DNA of 64,000 bases, taken from Paenibacillus peoriae KCTC 3763. GTDB lineage: Bacteria > Bacillota > Bacilli > Paenibacillales > Paenibacillaceae. The stretch's first letter is position 1. Each line of letters opens with the position of its first letter. Under the pieces are notes generated by a model that saw only the letters and a program-made list of their open reading frames with translations, was not told the DNA's origin and searched no databases. Both the position numbers and the translations under genes were made by a program. Positions 27,279 through 37,459 of the stretch are shown one piece after another. The stretch covers positions 1-64,000 of the forward strand of contig NZ_AGFX01000038.1 of the NCBI RefSeq assembly GCF_000236805.1, in the 5' to 3' direction.

Positions 27279-28106
27279 ATGATACCTAAAGGAAATCTGC
27301 AAAGTAACGTGGACCGTTTCAGTGGTTTTGCCGACAACTACGATCAGCATCGCCCGGAAGCACCGCCAATCGTCGTGGAAATCATTAGCCGCTATCTGGG
27401 GCGAAACGTAGAGCTTGTTGCCGATATTGGCTGTGGTACAGGGCTTTCGACTTTCATCTGGAAAGACGCAGCTCGGCAGATCGTCGGCATTGAGCCTAAC
27501 CCGGACATGAGAGAGAAAGCTGGGCGCAAGCTGAAAACAGCAGGAACGACAATGGCAGGAGCCATCTCCTTCCAAAGCGGGTTCTCCAACAGCCTGCCTT
27601 TTGAGGATGGAACTGTAGACGTCATCACCTGCTCCCAGTCCTTTCACTGGATGGACCCTGAGAGCACGCTCCAGGAAGCGGGCAGAGTCTTGGCTCAGGG
27701 TGGCGTGTTCGCAGCTTATGACTGTGACTGGCCTCCGGTGCTGCAATGGCAGATAGAGCAGACGTATACAGAGCTTATTACCAAAGCGGATACCATTTTG
27801 GAGCAGGTAACCCCTGTAGAACAACAAGCCCATAAATGGAGCAAAGATCAGCATTTGGCTAATCTGCAGCGCAGTGGGCAATTTCGCTACACCCGGGAAA
27901 TTGTCTTCCACAACTGTGAGCAGTGTGACGCAGCTCGCTATACAGGGCTTGCTCTGAGTCAAGGTGGCATTCAGAGTGTCTTCAAGCTTGGCAACCGGAC
28001 ACTGGATGATGATTTGGCACGCTTTGTGAAACAGGTAGAGGATCATTTTCAGGGCAAAACACTGGATATCCTGTTCAGCTACCGTATGCGGCTTGGCATC
28101 AAGTAG
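27279..28106 (+). CDS. Class I SAM-dependent methyltransferase
   Basis: 275 residues. Motif I VADIGCGTGLSTFIW, motif II acidic end GIEPNPDMREKA, and the post-motif VDVITCSQSFHWMDP mark a Methyltransf_11/25 fold of the YafE/Tam-like group. Substrate is unknown. The AAGGAGG site at 27261 sits 11 nt before ATG 27279, favouring this over the in-frame ATG at 27186. It follows galU by about 150 nt without a clear terminator. Confidence 0.88.
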   Translation: MIPKGNLQSNVDRFSGFADNYDQHRPEAPPIVVEIISRYLGRNVELVADIGCGTGLSTFIWKDAARQIVGIEPNPDMREKAGRKLKTAGTTMAGAISFQSGFSNSLPFEDGTVDVITCSQSFHWMDPESTLQEAGRVLAQGGVFAAYDCDWPPVLQWQIEQTYTELITKADTILEQVTPVEQQAHKWSKDQHLANLQRSGQFRYTREIVFHNCEQCDAARYTGLALSQGGIQSVFKLGNRTLDDDLARFVKQVEDHFQGKTLDILFSYRMRLGIK

Positions 28107-28170
28107 GAAAGGAAGCAGGCCTATCTTAACTTTCCGTTCGCGACGTTGCGTTCTTTAGCACAAGTTCAAA

Positions 28171-28221
28171 AAAAGACTCTCTTTCGCCTCATAAACATGA
28201 GTGCGTGCAGGAGAGTCTTTT
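28171..28221. terminator. Bidirectional terminator between methyltransferase and GDPD genes
   Basis: An 11-bp perfect inverted repeat (AAAAGACTCTC / GAGAGTCTTTT) encloses a 29-nt loop between two convergent genes. Confidence 0.8.
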
Positions 28222-28250
28222 CACTTCAGTTCAGTTTGCTCACGATCAGA

Positions 28251-28997
28251 TCAGGATGAACGAGCAGATAAAATGTGCGACAACCGATCAGGATAGTCCG
28301 TGATAATGCCGCTCACCCCGGCCTCCAGCAGACGCTTCATTTCCTCCGGCTCATTCACTGTCCACGGATGGTAGACTACACCTATTGCCAAAGCCTCAGC
28401 TACGGCCTCTGGTGTAACAGCATGCTTGTGGGCATGAAGTGCTGTGACTCCGAATTGGGCTGCATACTCCGATGGACGAACCATAATCTCGATATACAGC
28501 GCACCCGTCCTAATCTCAGGAGCGAGCTGCGCACAGAGCGCCAGCGATTCGTGATTGAAGCTGGATAGGATCACCCGCTCCTCCAGCCCGAAACGCTTCA
28601 CGGCAGCAATGACTTCTTCTTCCATACCGGGATAGCGATAAATGCTATTTTTCAATTCAAGATTAATCACTGTATCAGAGGACTGCGCCAGTTCCAACAG
28701 CTCATCCAGCAGTGGCACCCGCTCGCCTCGGAATTTCTCGTCAAACCAGCCGCCAGCATCCAGCGCATTCAGTTCTTGCAGCGTAATATCCCTTACATCC
28801 AGCGGTGAACCTGTTGTACGCTTCAACGATTCATCGTGAATCAGCACCAAATGCCCATCTTGGGTACGCTGCACATCTGTTTCCATGCCTGTTGCTCCCA
28901 ATTCCAGCGCGTGTCGGAACGCCGCCATCGTATTTTCAGGACATACCCCAGAAGCTCCGCGATGTGCAAAATTAATCACCTTTTCGGTCATAGTCAC
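28251..28997 (-). CDS. Glycerophosphodiester phosphodiesterase
   Basis: 248 residues of the GDPD TIM-barrel family. The catalytic signature INFAHRGASGVCPENTMAAFRHALELGATGMETDVQRTQDGHLVLIHDESLKRTT contains the HRG and the metal-binding E and D residues; later VINLELKN and the C-terminal WTVNEPEEM complete the site. No signal peptide, so it is cytoplasmic and releases glycerol-3-phosphate from glycerophosphodiesters. Start GTG 28997 lies 8 nt after GGAGGG. Confidence 0.95.
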   Translation of the reverse strand: MTMTEKVINFAHRGASGVCPENTMAAFRHALELGATGMETDVQRTQDGHLVLIHDESLKRTTGSPLDVRDITLQELNALDAGGWFDEKFRGERVPLLDELLELAQSSDTVINLELKNSIYRYPGMEEEVIAAVKRFGLEERVILSSFNHESLALCAQLAPEIRTGALYIEIMVRPSEYAAQFGVTALHAHKHAVTPEAVAEALAIGVVYHPWTVNEPEEMKRLLEAGVSGIITDYPDRLSHILSARSS

Positions 28998-29155
28998 AGC
29001 CTGATCCCTCCTGTCAATTCACAAGAACATGATACGCGCTCATTGTTTGGGCTGTATAAACTGAGGTTACGAATAAAACCCATTCCCATTCCGCCGATCA
29101 AACGCTGCTGCCGCCGACTCTGCCAAGGGTCTGAACTTCATAGGACTCATTTTAT

Positions 29156-29210
29156 ACAAAAAGCCCGCACTGCTACTCCTGTACGCCATTACAAGAGAGA
29201 ATGCGAGCTT
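29156..29210 (-). terminator. Terminator after GH51 gene
   Basis: Stem AAGCTCGCA / TGCGGGCTT (one mismatch) with a 32-nt loop on the minus strand is followed by TTTTTG. It ends the arabinofuranosidase transcript. Confidence 0.65.
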
Positions 29211-29266
29211 ATTTAGCTACAAATGAGACCTACCTTTGAGACTTACCTACCCTTTATAGAAGAGAA

Positions 29267-30781
<1,515 letters not shown>

Positions 30782-31139
30782 CTAAACCATCCTCTCTGAA
30801 TGCGAAAATAAAATCCGTTGTACCTCCAAGACTAACAAGCCGTTTTATTTACGATGTTAATATAACACACCATAATTATTATGGTCAATATTATTATTAA
30901 ATACATAATATTTTTATTAAGTATAATGATAAACGATAAGAAATTGGTTACGCATTTCTGGATACTTCGTTTTATAAACAAACCTATTGGGCAAATAACT
31001 ACTTTACTAAGTAGTAATAAATAGTCTTCCTGTTCGTTTCCATTAGAGTAAGCGGAGGGTGCTTCTACGAACAATAGCGTCCATCTGGAGCACCTCTCCT
31101 GCACAGCAGATTCAGCGTACCATGCATATGATGGTCGGA
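30782..31139. other. AT-rich intergenic region between abfA and the coiled-coil gene
   Basis: Besides the abfA promoter and palindrome at 30859-30888 it holds very AT-rich sequence to about 31050. Open frames here lack ribosome sites and look accidental. It marks the border where base composition shifts to the AT-rich island. Confidence 0.45.
30859..30888 (-). promoter_or_regulatory. abfA promoter with overlapping 17-bp palindrome
   Basis: On the minus strand TTGACC (30888-30883) and TTATAT (about 30865-30860) are 17 bp apart and form a good sigma-A promoter. A perfect 17-bp palindrome ACCATAATTATTATGGT at 30869-30885 covers the -35 and spacer, where a bound repressor would block transcription. 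The cognate repressor is not identified. Confidence 0.5.
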
Positions 31140-31922
31140 TCAGACTGCAATATTTACTCTCATGCCTGCAGTCTTCGCTCCGTCTTTGGCCGATTCCAGA
31201 TAGGCATTGAGCTCTTGTTCAGTCCACTCCCTGCCAGCGTCTGCACTTACTTCCTTTTTATCCTTTGGTTCTTCCCGATCTGTAATCACCGGTTCGTTAT
31301 TCACTGCTTCGCTGATGCGCTCATTGATATTCGCGGCGATTTCCACGATCTTTCCATTAAGTCCTTCTGCCTTCTCACGCAAAGCCGCTGATTTTGCAGG
31401 GTTAGCGTTTTCCCAACCCTTAGCCTCGCTTCCCAAAGTGCTTTGTGCCATTTTGGCTATTTTGGCATTCTTCAACTCATTGTTTGCAGATACAATACTA
31501 TGCATTGTATAGGTGATTAGACTTTGCTTCTGCTCCTCTGCAGTCTTGGGCGTATATTCTTCCCTTTTACCTTTCTGAGCTTCTTTTTTACTTTCCTCAT
31601 CCATGCCTAAAGCCTTTTTTTGCTCTTCTAGTGACTGCTTTTGAATGTTCTCGTCAATTTGCTGAATCTGCTTATCTATTTCTTCCATTTCAGCTTTTAC
31701 AGCTTCTGGACCGAGACCACGCTTGAGAGCATTACTTAAATAGTCAGAACGCCTCTTCATCAAATTTTGCTTTTGCTCTGTCAATTGTTGAATAACCTTG
31801 TTTTGTGGCTTGCCTATACTCTTCCTTTCAGCCTGAGCGGAAATGGAATGCCGTAGTCCAAGTCGGTTGTTATCTGTGGTGCGGAACGGCGATTGGTGAG
31901 ATGATGTAAATGATACATTCAT
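31140..31922 (-). CDS. Hypothetical coiled-coil protein
   Basis: 260 residues, no family recognised. Highly charged and helical: residues about 30-130 (QNKVIQQLTEQKQNLMKRRSDYL ... MEEIDKQIQQIDENIQKQ) show heptad-like spacing, and the rest is rich in Lys, Glu and Ala. No signal peptide or membrane segment. A good AGGAGG site lies 7 nt before the ATG. It follows a DUF6033-like gene on the same strand with a terminator between. The unstructured N-terminus resembling flagellar or phage-associated Bacillota proteins gives no secure function. Confidence 0.7.
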   Translation of the reverse strand: MNVSFTSSHQSPFRTTDNNRLGLRHSISAQAERKSIGKPQNKVIQQLTEQKQNLMKRRSDYLSNALKRGLGPEAVKAEMEEIDKQIQQIDENIQKQSLEEQKKALGMDEESKKEAQKGKREEYTPKTAEEQKQSLITYTMHSIVSANNELKNAKIAKMAQSTLGSEAKGWENANPAKSAALREKAEGLNGKIVEIAANINERISEAVNNEPVITDREEPKDKKEVSADAGREWTEQELNAYLESAKDGAKTAGMRVNIAV

Positions 31923-32031
31923 CCTAAAACCTCCTAATATATATTATTCCAGGATTTGGATAGCAAAATTCCTAAGCGACTCAAAAGCTTCACGATAGCT
32001 TCAATCATTCGCACTATGTCCTTATTGAAAA

Positions 32032-32071
32032 CAAAGCCAAATCCATTCACAAACGAACGGATTTGGCTTTG
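32032..32071 (-). terminator. Terminator after DUF6033-like gene
   Basis: A perfect 13-bp inverted repeat (CAAAGCCAAATCC / GGATTTGGCTTTG) with a 14-nt loop, followed on the minus strand by TTTTC. It separates the DUF6033-like gene from the coiled-coil gene downstream. Confidence 0.75.
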
Positions 32072-32120
32072 AAAAAACAAGCATTTTCTGAAAAAGAACG
32101 AACTCGGACCAGTGCTTCCC

Positions 32121-32810
32121 TTAATAAAATCTGTTCAGCTTATTCGTCTTTAAAAGCAAATTCTGTTGTATCCAATCCTGAGTTGACATAACTCCCTTGG
32201 AATCAGAACTCAAAGCACTGAGCGTTTGAGCAGGCAATAAGTCTGTTAAATGAAGTGGACGCACAAATGTATATTCCTCGGCATCCTCAGATGCTTTACG
32301 TTCTTGTTCCGCTCTTTCTTTTTGCTTTGCTGCCTCGATTTTTTTACCCTTCTCTACTTCCTCTGGAGAGGTTACGCTAGCCGACCATACAGTATAGGTG
32401 CCGTCCTCATGAATAATTAAACTGCGACCAACTACATTTACACCATACATTTGCTCCATTTGCATGAACGCTGATTGATCCTCATTGGCATAATAATTAA
32501 TATACCCGTACACTTTCTCTCTCAGGGCAGTATCCGTCTTCATTTTTTCCAGGATACCAGGTGCGATGACCACATCCTGTAAGCTTCCGCTTCTTCCGCG
32601 TCTGACGATCTCTTTCTCATTCTTTGGTATGTTCTCAATCCCAACCGTAAGGCCATATTTTTCTGAAATGGCTTGTGCCTCTTTTTCAGTGGCAGAAGTC
32701 AAAACTTTGTCAAAACCAACAGAAGAAGCACCAGACGTTATCTTATTTTTTTGTTGTTCTGAACGTGTTGTTAAAGAAACATTACTCATAGTAGGTAACG
32801 TAATATTCAC
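32121..32810 (-). CDS. DUF6033-like protein
   Basis: 229 residues, tentatively DUF6033. The central part (about 60-150: GLTVGIENIPKNEKEIVRRGRSGSLQDVVIAPGILEKMKTD ... YINYYANEDQ ... IHEDGTYTVWSAS) looks like a folded domain; residues 150-185 are a charged helix rich in Lys and Glu. No signal peptide. Start is GTG 32810, 8 nt after GGAGG. The N-terminal Ser/Thr/Asn-rich stretch resembles that of the neighbouring coiled-coil protein (both begin MN-x-polar and have a VSFTSS or VSLTT motif). Function unknown. Confidence 0.7.
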   Translation of the reverse strand: MNITLPTMSNVSLTTRSEQQKNKITSGASSVGFDKVLTSATEKEAQAISEKYGLTVGIENIPKNEKEIVRRGRSGSLQDVVIAPGILEKMKTDTALREKVYGYINYYANEDQSAFMQMEQMYGVNVVGRSLIIHEDGTYTVWSASVTSPEEVEKGKKIEAAKQKERAEQERKASEDAEEYTFVRPLHLTDLLPAQTLSALSSDSKGVMSTQDWIQQNLLLKTNKLNRFY

Positions 32811-32930
32811 TCAGCATACCTCCGACATTTTATTTACTATAATTATCGGTAATACTGTCAAGTTTATGAATATATTTTTATGAATTATCCATTTATGCAC
32901 AAAATTTGTTTTTGCCGTGTATTGAACAGT

Positions 32931-34487
32931 TCAATTTAATTGCTCTTTTAAATATTTAAACAAGAAACCAGCTACTATCTCTACAAAGTTTTCTGTTTTC
33001 ACTGTTGTAGTCAATATTTCTTTTACTTCATCTGTATGGTCGATGATCCTCACAAGTTCATTTTCTACATATAAATAAACCTCAATGTCAGCCTCCAGAA
33101 AACATAAAAATTTCCCAATTTCCGGGCGGCTATCGACCTCAAATGTGGTAACACATAAATCCGAACTAGTTCTTCTTAAATAAGAAGATAGATACCCTGC
33201 AGTATCTTCCGCATAGTGCATCATGCTCCATTTGGGTAAATACTCAATGTCATACAGGTTTGCAGCAGGTTCGCACGAAACGGCAAAACATTCGTAATTC
33301 TCCCCTAAAAAATATTCTTTTAATCGATTCAATAAGTTAAAAGATTCAATTTGTCCAGAAGTAAAAATGGCAATTAGAGGAATAGCTAATGAAGCAGTTG
33401 CATAGGAGTTATAGTGAATAATATTTCTTTTATAACTCCAATGCCATAATTTTATATTAATAGATTGAACGGGGGAAGGAATGTCAAAGAAGGACTCTCC
33501 AACATATACAATGTTCATTTGATATTCCGAAGCAATTCGATAGATACAGTCGAACATCTTCTCATTCATTAGAGCATCATCAATTATTATGGTGTTAAAT
33601 TTATGTTTATCTAATGAAGTCAATTGTTCTCTAACATAAGCAGCTATAGCTTTAGGCTCATACACGAAGATAGCTTTAAAATGAGGAAAATACAAACCAT
33701 TATAGTCTAACAAAGCATTCGGCTTCAGAAAAATAAATGCACCCGTAATCCAATCAGGAGATTCTGATACTGGTAATACATATCCGGTTAGATTATAATT
33801 TTTGGCGTTCTGAAGTAATTGAATCTTTACATCATCAATATAACTTGAAGAGGCATCATATAGAATTTTAGAAATATAAGCAGTTATAAACGGAGCAGCA
33901 TAACTGTTGCTATTTGAACAGATCATTGATCCGAAAAACGGTAGACTTAATTCGTGCATTGCAGATGCAGTAACATCAATTCCCTCATCAGAGTAATAAT
34001 TAAACACATAATCATTTTGTGATAATTGTTGACTGGTATGACACTTTACACCCACTACATTGGATAGGGATGCCGGGTAAGTAATATAACCATCATTGTG
34101 ACATGCACATACAATGATTAAGCCAGCTTCAACGAGTCGGTTTATTGTTTCACGCATCTGCTTTTTTTCATTTAGATAAGTGCTTCCCAAACTTACATTG
34201 ACGACATCTATATTATGATCCGCACACCAATGAAGTGCGGCATAGAACTGAACTGGCTCTCCTTTTAGATGATGATTCAATATTTTGATACTACTAATTT
34301 TCACGTGAGGATTATATTTGAGAACAATAGCCGCGCATAACGTTCCGTGAGAGAGCCCCATTTTGTCATTTGCTCGAACTGTTGTTCCCAAATTTCTATC
34401 AATTTCAATATTATAATCAAGGTGAATTCCCAGTTCATCAGCTGAAACACCGTCATCAATAATCGCTATGTGAACTTCCCGAGGCAT
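32931..34487 (-). CDS. S8 family peptidase of the RiPP locus with TIGR04066-like C-terminal region
   Basis: 518 residues. The N-terminal subtilase domain (about 1-260) has a complete active site: Asp11 in IAIIDDGVS, His47 in LSHGTLCA, oxyanion Asn131 in ACHNDG and Ser195 in SNSYAAPF. There is no signal peptide or propeptide, so it acts in the cytoplasm, fitting leader removal from the modified peptide; the exporter lacks its own C39 peptidase. Residues about 270-420 resemble the TIGR04066-like protein encoded two genes upstream (PLIAIFTSGQIESFNLLNRLKEYF against PVLMVAGVYEHTNKFDIQLCLRNHF). ATG 34487 follows GAGAGG; the ATG at 34520 lacks a ribosome site. Confidence 0.85.
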   Translation of the reverse strand: MPREVHIAIIDDGVSADELGIHLDYNIEIDRNLGTTVRANDKMGLSHGTLCAAIVLKYNPHVKISSIKILNHHLKGEPVQFYAALHWCADHNIDVVNVSLGSTYLNEKKQMRETINRLVEAGLIIVCACHNDGYITYPASLSNVVGVKCHTSQQLSQNDYVFNYYSDEGIDVTASAMHELSLPFFGSMICSNSNSYAAPFITAYISKILYDASSSYIDDVKIQLLQNAKNYNLTGYVLPVSESPDWITGAFIFLKPNALLDYNGLYFPHFKAIFVYEPKAIAAYVREQLTSLDKHKFNTIIIDDALMNEKMFDCIYRIASEYQMNIVYVGESFFDIPSPVQSINIKLWHWSYKRNIIHYNSYATASLAIPLIAIFTSGQIESFNLLNRLKEYFLGENYECFAVSCEPAANLYDIEYLPKWSMMHYAEDTAGYLSSYLRRTSSDLCVTTFEVDSRPEIGKFLCFLEADIEVYLYVENELVRIIDHTDEVKEILTTTVKTENFVEIVAGFLFKYLKEQLN

Positions 34488-34529
34488 TTGCAGCATCCTC
34501 TCGTATCTAATCAACAACATGTATTGAAC

Positions 34530-34802
34530 CTACTGGAACAAGAGATTAACCTGTTTTGTGATTACTCCCTCAATTCCTTTTAAAGATCGAAAATGCCCCT
34601 GTACGACATCTTCCTCAGGTATCAAGATATTAAATTTCCGTTCAATCTCGGTAAATAAATAGAGCAAATCGCGGGGAGCGAGACCAACCCGTTCCCCCAT
34701 CAAATCCTCATCCCAGTAGCTGGAAACCAACTTCGTTTCATCTACTTTGAAAAGCTCGAAGAACAATGTGTTGAGAGTAGCGGCAACATCTAGTTTAGTC
34801 AT
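34530..34802 (-). CDS. Acyl-carrier-related protein of peptide maturation system
   Basis: 90 residues with the four-helix pattern of acyl/peptidyl carrier proteins: helix 1 DVAATLNTLFFELF, helix 2 APRDLLYLFTEIERKFNILIPEED, helix 3-4 SLKGIEGVITKQ. The position where carrier proteins carry DSL for 4'-phosphopantetheine reads APRDLL, so the attachment serine is missing. This agrees with the TIGR04069 type of acyl-carrier-related proteins found in CLI_3235-type peptide clusters. It probably acts as a binding or scaffold protein. Strong AAGGGGGGG site before ATG 34802; lies between the TIGR04066-like and S8 genes. Confidence 0.85.
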   Translation of the reverse strand: MTKLDVAATLNTLFFELFKVDETKLVSSYWDEDLMGERVGLAPRDLLYLFTEIERKFNILIPEEDVVQGHFRSLKGIEGVITKQVNLLFQ

Positions 34803-34820
34803 GATAAAGCCCCCCCTTAA

Positions 34821-35945
34821 TCATATTGTTATTGTTTGTGCATTCCGTATAAGTTTATTCTCCAGATATTCAAACATCTTCATACCATCATCCGTATTCA
34901 AGCTGTCAAAAACGGGGATGCAACAATCTCCCAAATCTCTTACTTTTGAGTCTACTAGTTCTGTTTTTAACGTGACAAAACTATTCTTTTGTTCTCTTTT
35001 GCTGGAATTGAGATCAAGCTTATGGTTAGAGAAATTAAAACAATCCACTTCAAAGCCCAGCTTATATTTCACAGATGTATATATGTTCTCCAAATACAGT
35101 TCATTAATATCTTCATATAACAGACTTAAAATAGCCGCATCCGGCGTCACAGCATTGGCAATCTCGAACGCCAGTACACCAAACTTATTGGTCAACTCGT
35201 TATTGTAGGGCATAATCCCTCCTGGTATACCGAGAAGAATTAAATCCGGTTTCTCAGTCATCTCAATTCCTTTGCATAGACGATTAAAAAGCAAAACTTT
35301 TTGCCACTCCGGGAAGGAATCAAACATGATTCGGGGAAAAGAGTGAAAACCAAAAAGCTCGCAGCCTGTTCTTGTCCCAATCTGTGAAATTTTATATCCT
35401 CTTTGCATAAAATGATTTCTTAGACAAAGCTGGATATCGAATTTATTCGTATGCTCGTATACCCCTGCCACCATCAACACCGGGGTCTGAATGGTCGTCA
35501 GTCGTTCATCCTCAGTATCAATTAACTCTGATAAATGTTCTTGCTTATGTTTAATAATATCGACTACATTGATAAGTGAACTCCCCTGTGCCAAACACAT
35601 GTCCTGAAGCTTACAGTAAGCTTCAGGATTAAAGGGGTAAAGACTAACAATCGTTTTTTTAGCCTCCAAAACTGGAAGAATTTCTGCCAGAATCAACTCG
35701 CTCATATCGAAGCTCACATCAGGATTAGGTATAAGTACTACATCATAATCACAGTACAATGAAGAAAAATTGCTACTTGTCTCTATATTTTGAAACTCTT
35801 CACCGTAATTGGACTCCTTATTCAAGACTCCCAATCCTGGCGGAGAAACCACCCCAACCACATCAAATTCAACAAGCATATGACGGTACCTCAATAAAGG
35901 CAAGGACTCTCCATTATAAGGAAAAACAACTGTTCTTTTCTTCAT
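34821..35945 (-). CDS. Peptide maturation system protein, TIGR04066-like
   Basis: 374 residues. It lacks known enzymatic motifs; the N-terminal part (VVFPYNGESLPLLRYRHMLVEFDVVGVVSPPGLGVL) has an alternating strand/helix pattern and the central part (about 154-204, VLMVAGVYEHTNKFDIQLCLRNHFMQRGYKISQIGTRTGCELFGFHSFP) looks like a nucleotide-binding or P-loop-derived fold without a full Walker A. I recall it as the TIGR04066 family, seen beside radical SAM maturases of Cys-rich peptides. ATG 35945 has GGAGGAG 8 nt before it and overlaps the radical SAM gene by 32 nt, so the two are coupled. Confidence 0.8.
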   Translation of the reverse strand: MKKRTVVFPYNGESLPLLRYRHMLVEFDVVGVVSPPGLGVLNKESNYGEEFQNIETSSNFSSLYCDYDVVLIPNPDVSFDMSELILAEILPVLEAKKTIVSLYPFNPEAYCKLQDMCLAQGSSLINVVDIIKHKQEHLSELIDTEDERLTTIQTPVLMVAGVYEHTNKFDIQLCLRNHFMQRGYKISQIGTRTGCELFGFHSFPRIMFDSFPEWQKVLLFNRLCKGIEMTEKPDLILLGIPGGIMPYNNELTNKFGVLAFEIANAVTPDAAILSLLYEDINELYLENIYTSVKYKLGFEVDCFNFSNHKLDLNSSKREQKNSFVTLKTELVDSKVRDLGDCCIPVFDSLNTDDGMKMFEYLENKLIRNAQTITI

Positions 35946-37371
35946 TAAGACTCTCCTCCGTCTCTGCTTGATCTTCAAAATCACATCCAAGTTCCCTCAA
36001 TGTACAGTAAGTCATCAGAATATCAGCGACGTAATTCTTTACATTCTGGCATAATTCCATTCTTAATGGCCCAGACAATTCCCCAATTCCATCCGCCGCT
36101 GCAGCACATTGATTGCACATTCGAAAAGCCCAGCAGCTTCTGCATGCTTCTTCCGTCAACTTTCCTAGATTGAGAATTGATCGAACTTTCTCAAAATTAA
36201 ATCCCTCGTATACATCACCGATTCGCATCACTTGGGAGCTTTCACTTACTCGCTCGCAAGGATATAATTGCCCCTCCACATCAACGAAAAGTCTTTGTGC
36301 TCCCGGTACACATGGGCCGGAAGGATGATCTTTCTTGAACTTTGATGTCGGTAGCTTCATTCTCTTATGGACATTCTCTTTAATCTGCGAAAATGTAGGC
36401 AGGACCAGTTTGGAAACATGCCGTTCATCTAATTTTCCAAGTTTCCACAAATACATTTTAAATAACTCGTAGTTTACATTCTTCTGATAGTTCTCGCTAA
36501 AGGAAACTGAGTCATTACGGTAGATGTCATTAATAATGGCTGATGTAACCAGAAATTCCTTTACCGTATGATATGTTCCAAAAAAATCGCTTACACAAGA
36601 ATAGTCATTAAGGGGATCAATAACTGTATTGAAATTAATTTTTTCTACATAATCAGGGTGTCTTTCCTTAATCATCTCAATATTATTCATAATATCAGCA
36701 AATGTTCCACGCCCACTAACTCCATACCTGCGGTTTTTATCATGCAGCAATTCCGGACCATCCAGACTAATCGTTATATTCACTGAATTTTCGCTTAGAA
36801 AATCAATCACTTCTGGAGAAAAAAGAGTGGCATTAGTAGTAATACTAAAAGTTAAATTTTTACCAAATATATTTTTTTTAGCATATTCAATACAGTCACG
36901 AATTAGCGGAAATTCCAGTAACGGCTCTCCTCCATAAAAGCCCAAATTAATAGTGGATGAATCCGCTGAATGGAGAATCAAAAAATCAATGGCTTTAAAG
37001 GCTACCTCCCGACTCATCCGTTTATTCGTATGCGTTCGATTCGTATAGCTACCTGAGTACACACAATATTTACAACGCAAGTTGCAATTCTGAGTCAATT
37101 GCAATGCCATGGTATATAGCTTTCGATCTAAAATAGATTCAAGCAATTCATCCGCTGGATGAACCATAATAAAATCTCGTTCGCCAGTGAGATATCCTCT
37201 TTTTCTTAATGCATCTAATTCCGGTGTTGTCTTATTATTGTCCTCCATAAAAGTTTTTACAGATTCATATGTAACAGGATCCACGTTAATCAGTTCATTG
37301 GTGTTCGTATCATATATATAGCAAGCCTGCACTGTCCTAAATAAGTAAATTAACGGTGTATCTCCAGACAT
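35914..37371 (-). CDS. Radical SAM/SPASM peptide maturase (CcpM-like)
   Basis: 485 residues. The radical SAM cluster motif is Cys96-x3-Cys100-x2-Cys103 (CNLRCKYC), with GFYGGEPLL (about 144-152) as the SAM-binding motif. The N-terminal 80 residues look like a RiPP recognition element (short strands, then helix VTYESVKTFMEDN). A SPASM domain with cysteines at 354, 372, 410, 413, 419, 422 and 441 would bind auxiliary Fe-S clusters. Such enzymes cross-link cysteine sulfur to peptide carbons (sactipeptides or ranthipeptides). The substrate gene lies just upstream. ATG 37371 follows GAGGAG by about 8 nt. Confidence 0.92.
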   Translation of the reverse strand: MSGDTPLIYLFRTVQACYIYDTNTNELINVDPVTYESVKTFMEDNNKTTPELDALRKRGYLTGERDFIMVHPADELLESILDRKLYTMALQLTQNCNLRCKYCVYSGSYTNRTHTNKRMSREVAFKAIDFLILHSADSSTINLGFYGGEPLLEFPLIRDCIEYAKKNIFGKNLTFSITTNATLFSPEVIDFLSENSVNITISLDGPELLHDKNRRYGVSGRGTFADIMNNIEMIKERHPDYVEKINFNTVIDPLNDYSCVSDFFGTYHTVKEFLVTSAIINDIYRNDSVSFSENYQKNVNYELFKMYLWKLGKLDERHVSKLVLPTFSQIKENVHKRMKLPTSKFKKDHPSGPCVPGAQRLFVDVEGQLYPCERVSESSQVMRIGDVYEGFNFEKVRSILNLGKLTEEACRSCWAFRMCNQCAAAADGIGELSGPLRMELCQNVKNYVADILMTYCTLRELGCDFEDQAETEESLNEEKNSCFSL

Positions 37372-37400
37372 TATAATCACTCCTCGCTTATTTTTTTAAT

Positions 37401-37433
37401 ACAGCCAAGGAATAATAGCTATTCCTTGGCTGT
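37401..37433 (-). promoter_or_regulatory. Perfect 14-bp hairpin after the precursor peptide gene
   Basis: ACAGCCAAGGAATA and its exact complement flank a 5-nt loop, 26 nt downstream of the precursor stop and 30 nt before the radical SAM start. No U-tract follows on the minus strand, so it may stabilise or process the mRNA end rather than terminate fully, letting precursor transcripts exceed those of the enzymes. Confidence 0.75.
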
Positions 37434-37459
37434 AAGTAAATGGCAAGCAGCAGTTCTAG

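Noticed and set aside
27174-28046. Long minus-strand frame opposite the methyltransferase gene
   Set aside because: It is antisense to a clear methyltransferase with intact SAM motifs and shows no protein family features.
30832-31104. Minus-strand frame of 90 codons upstream of abfA
   Set aside because: It is AT-driven, has no ribosome site, and covers the abfA promoter and palindrome.
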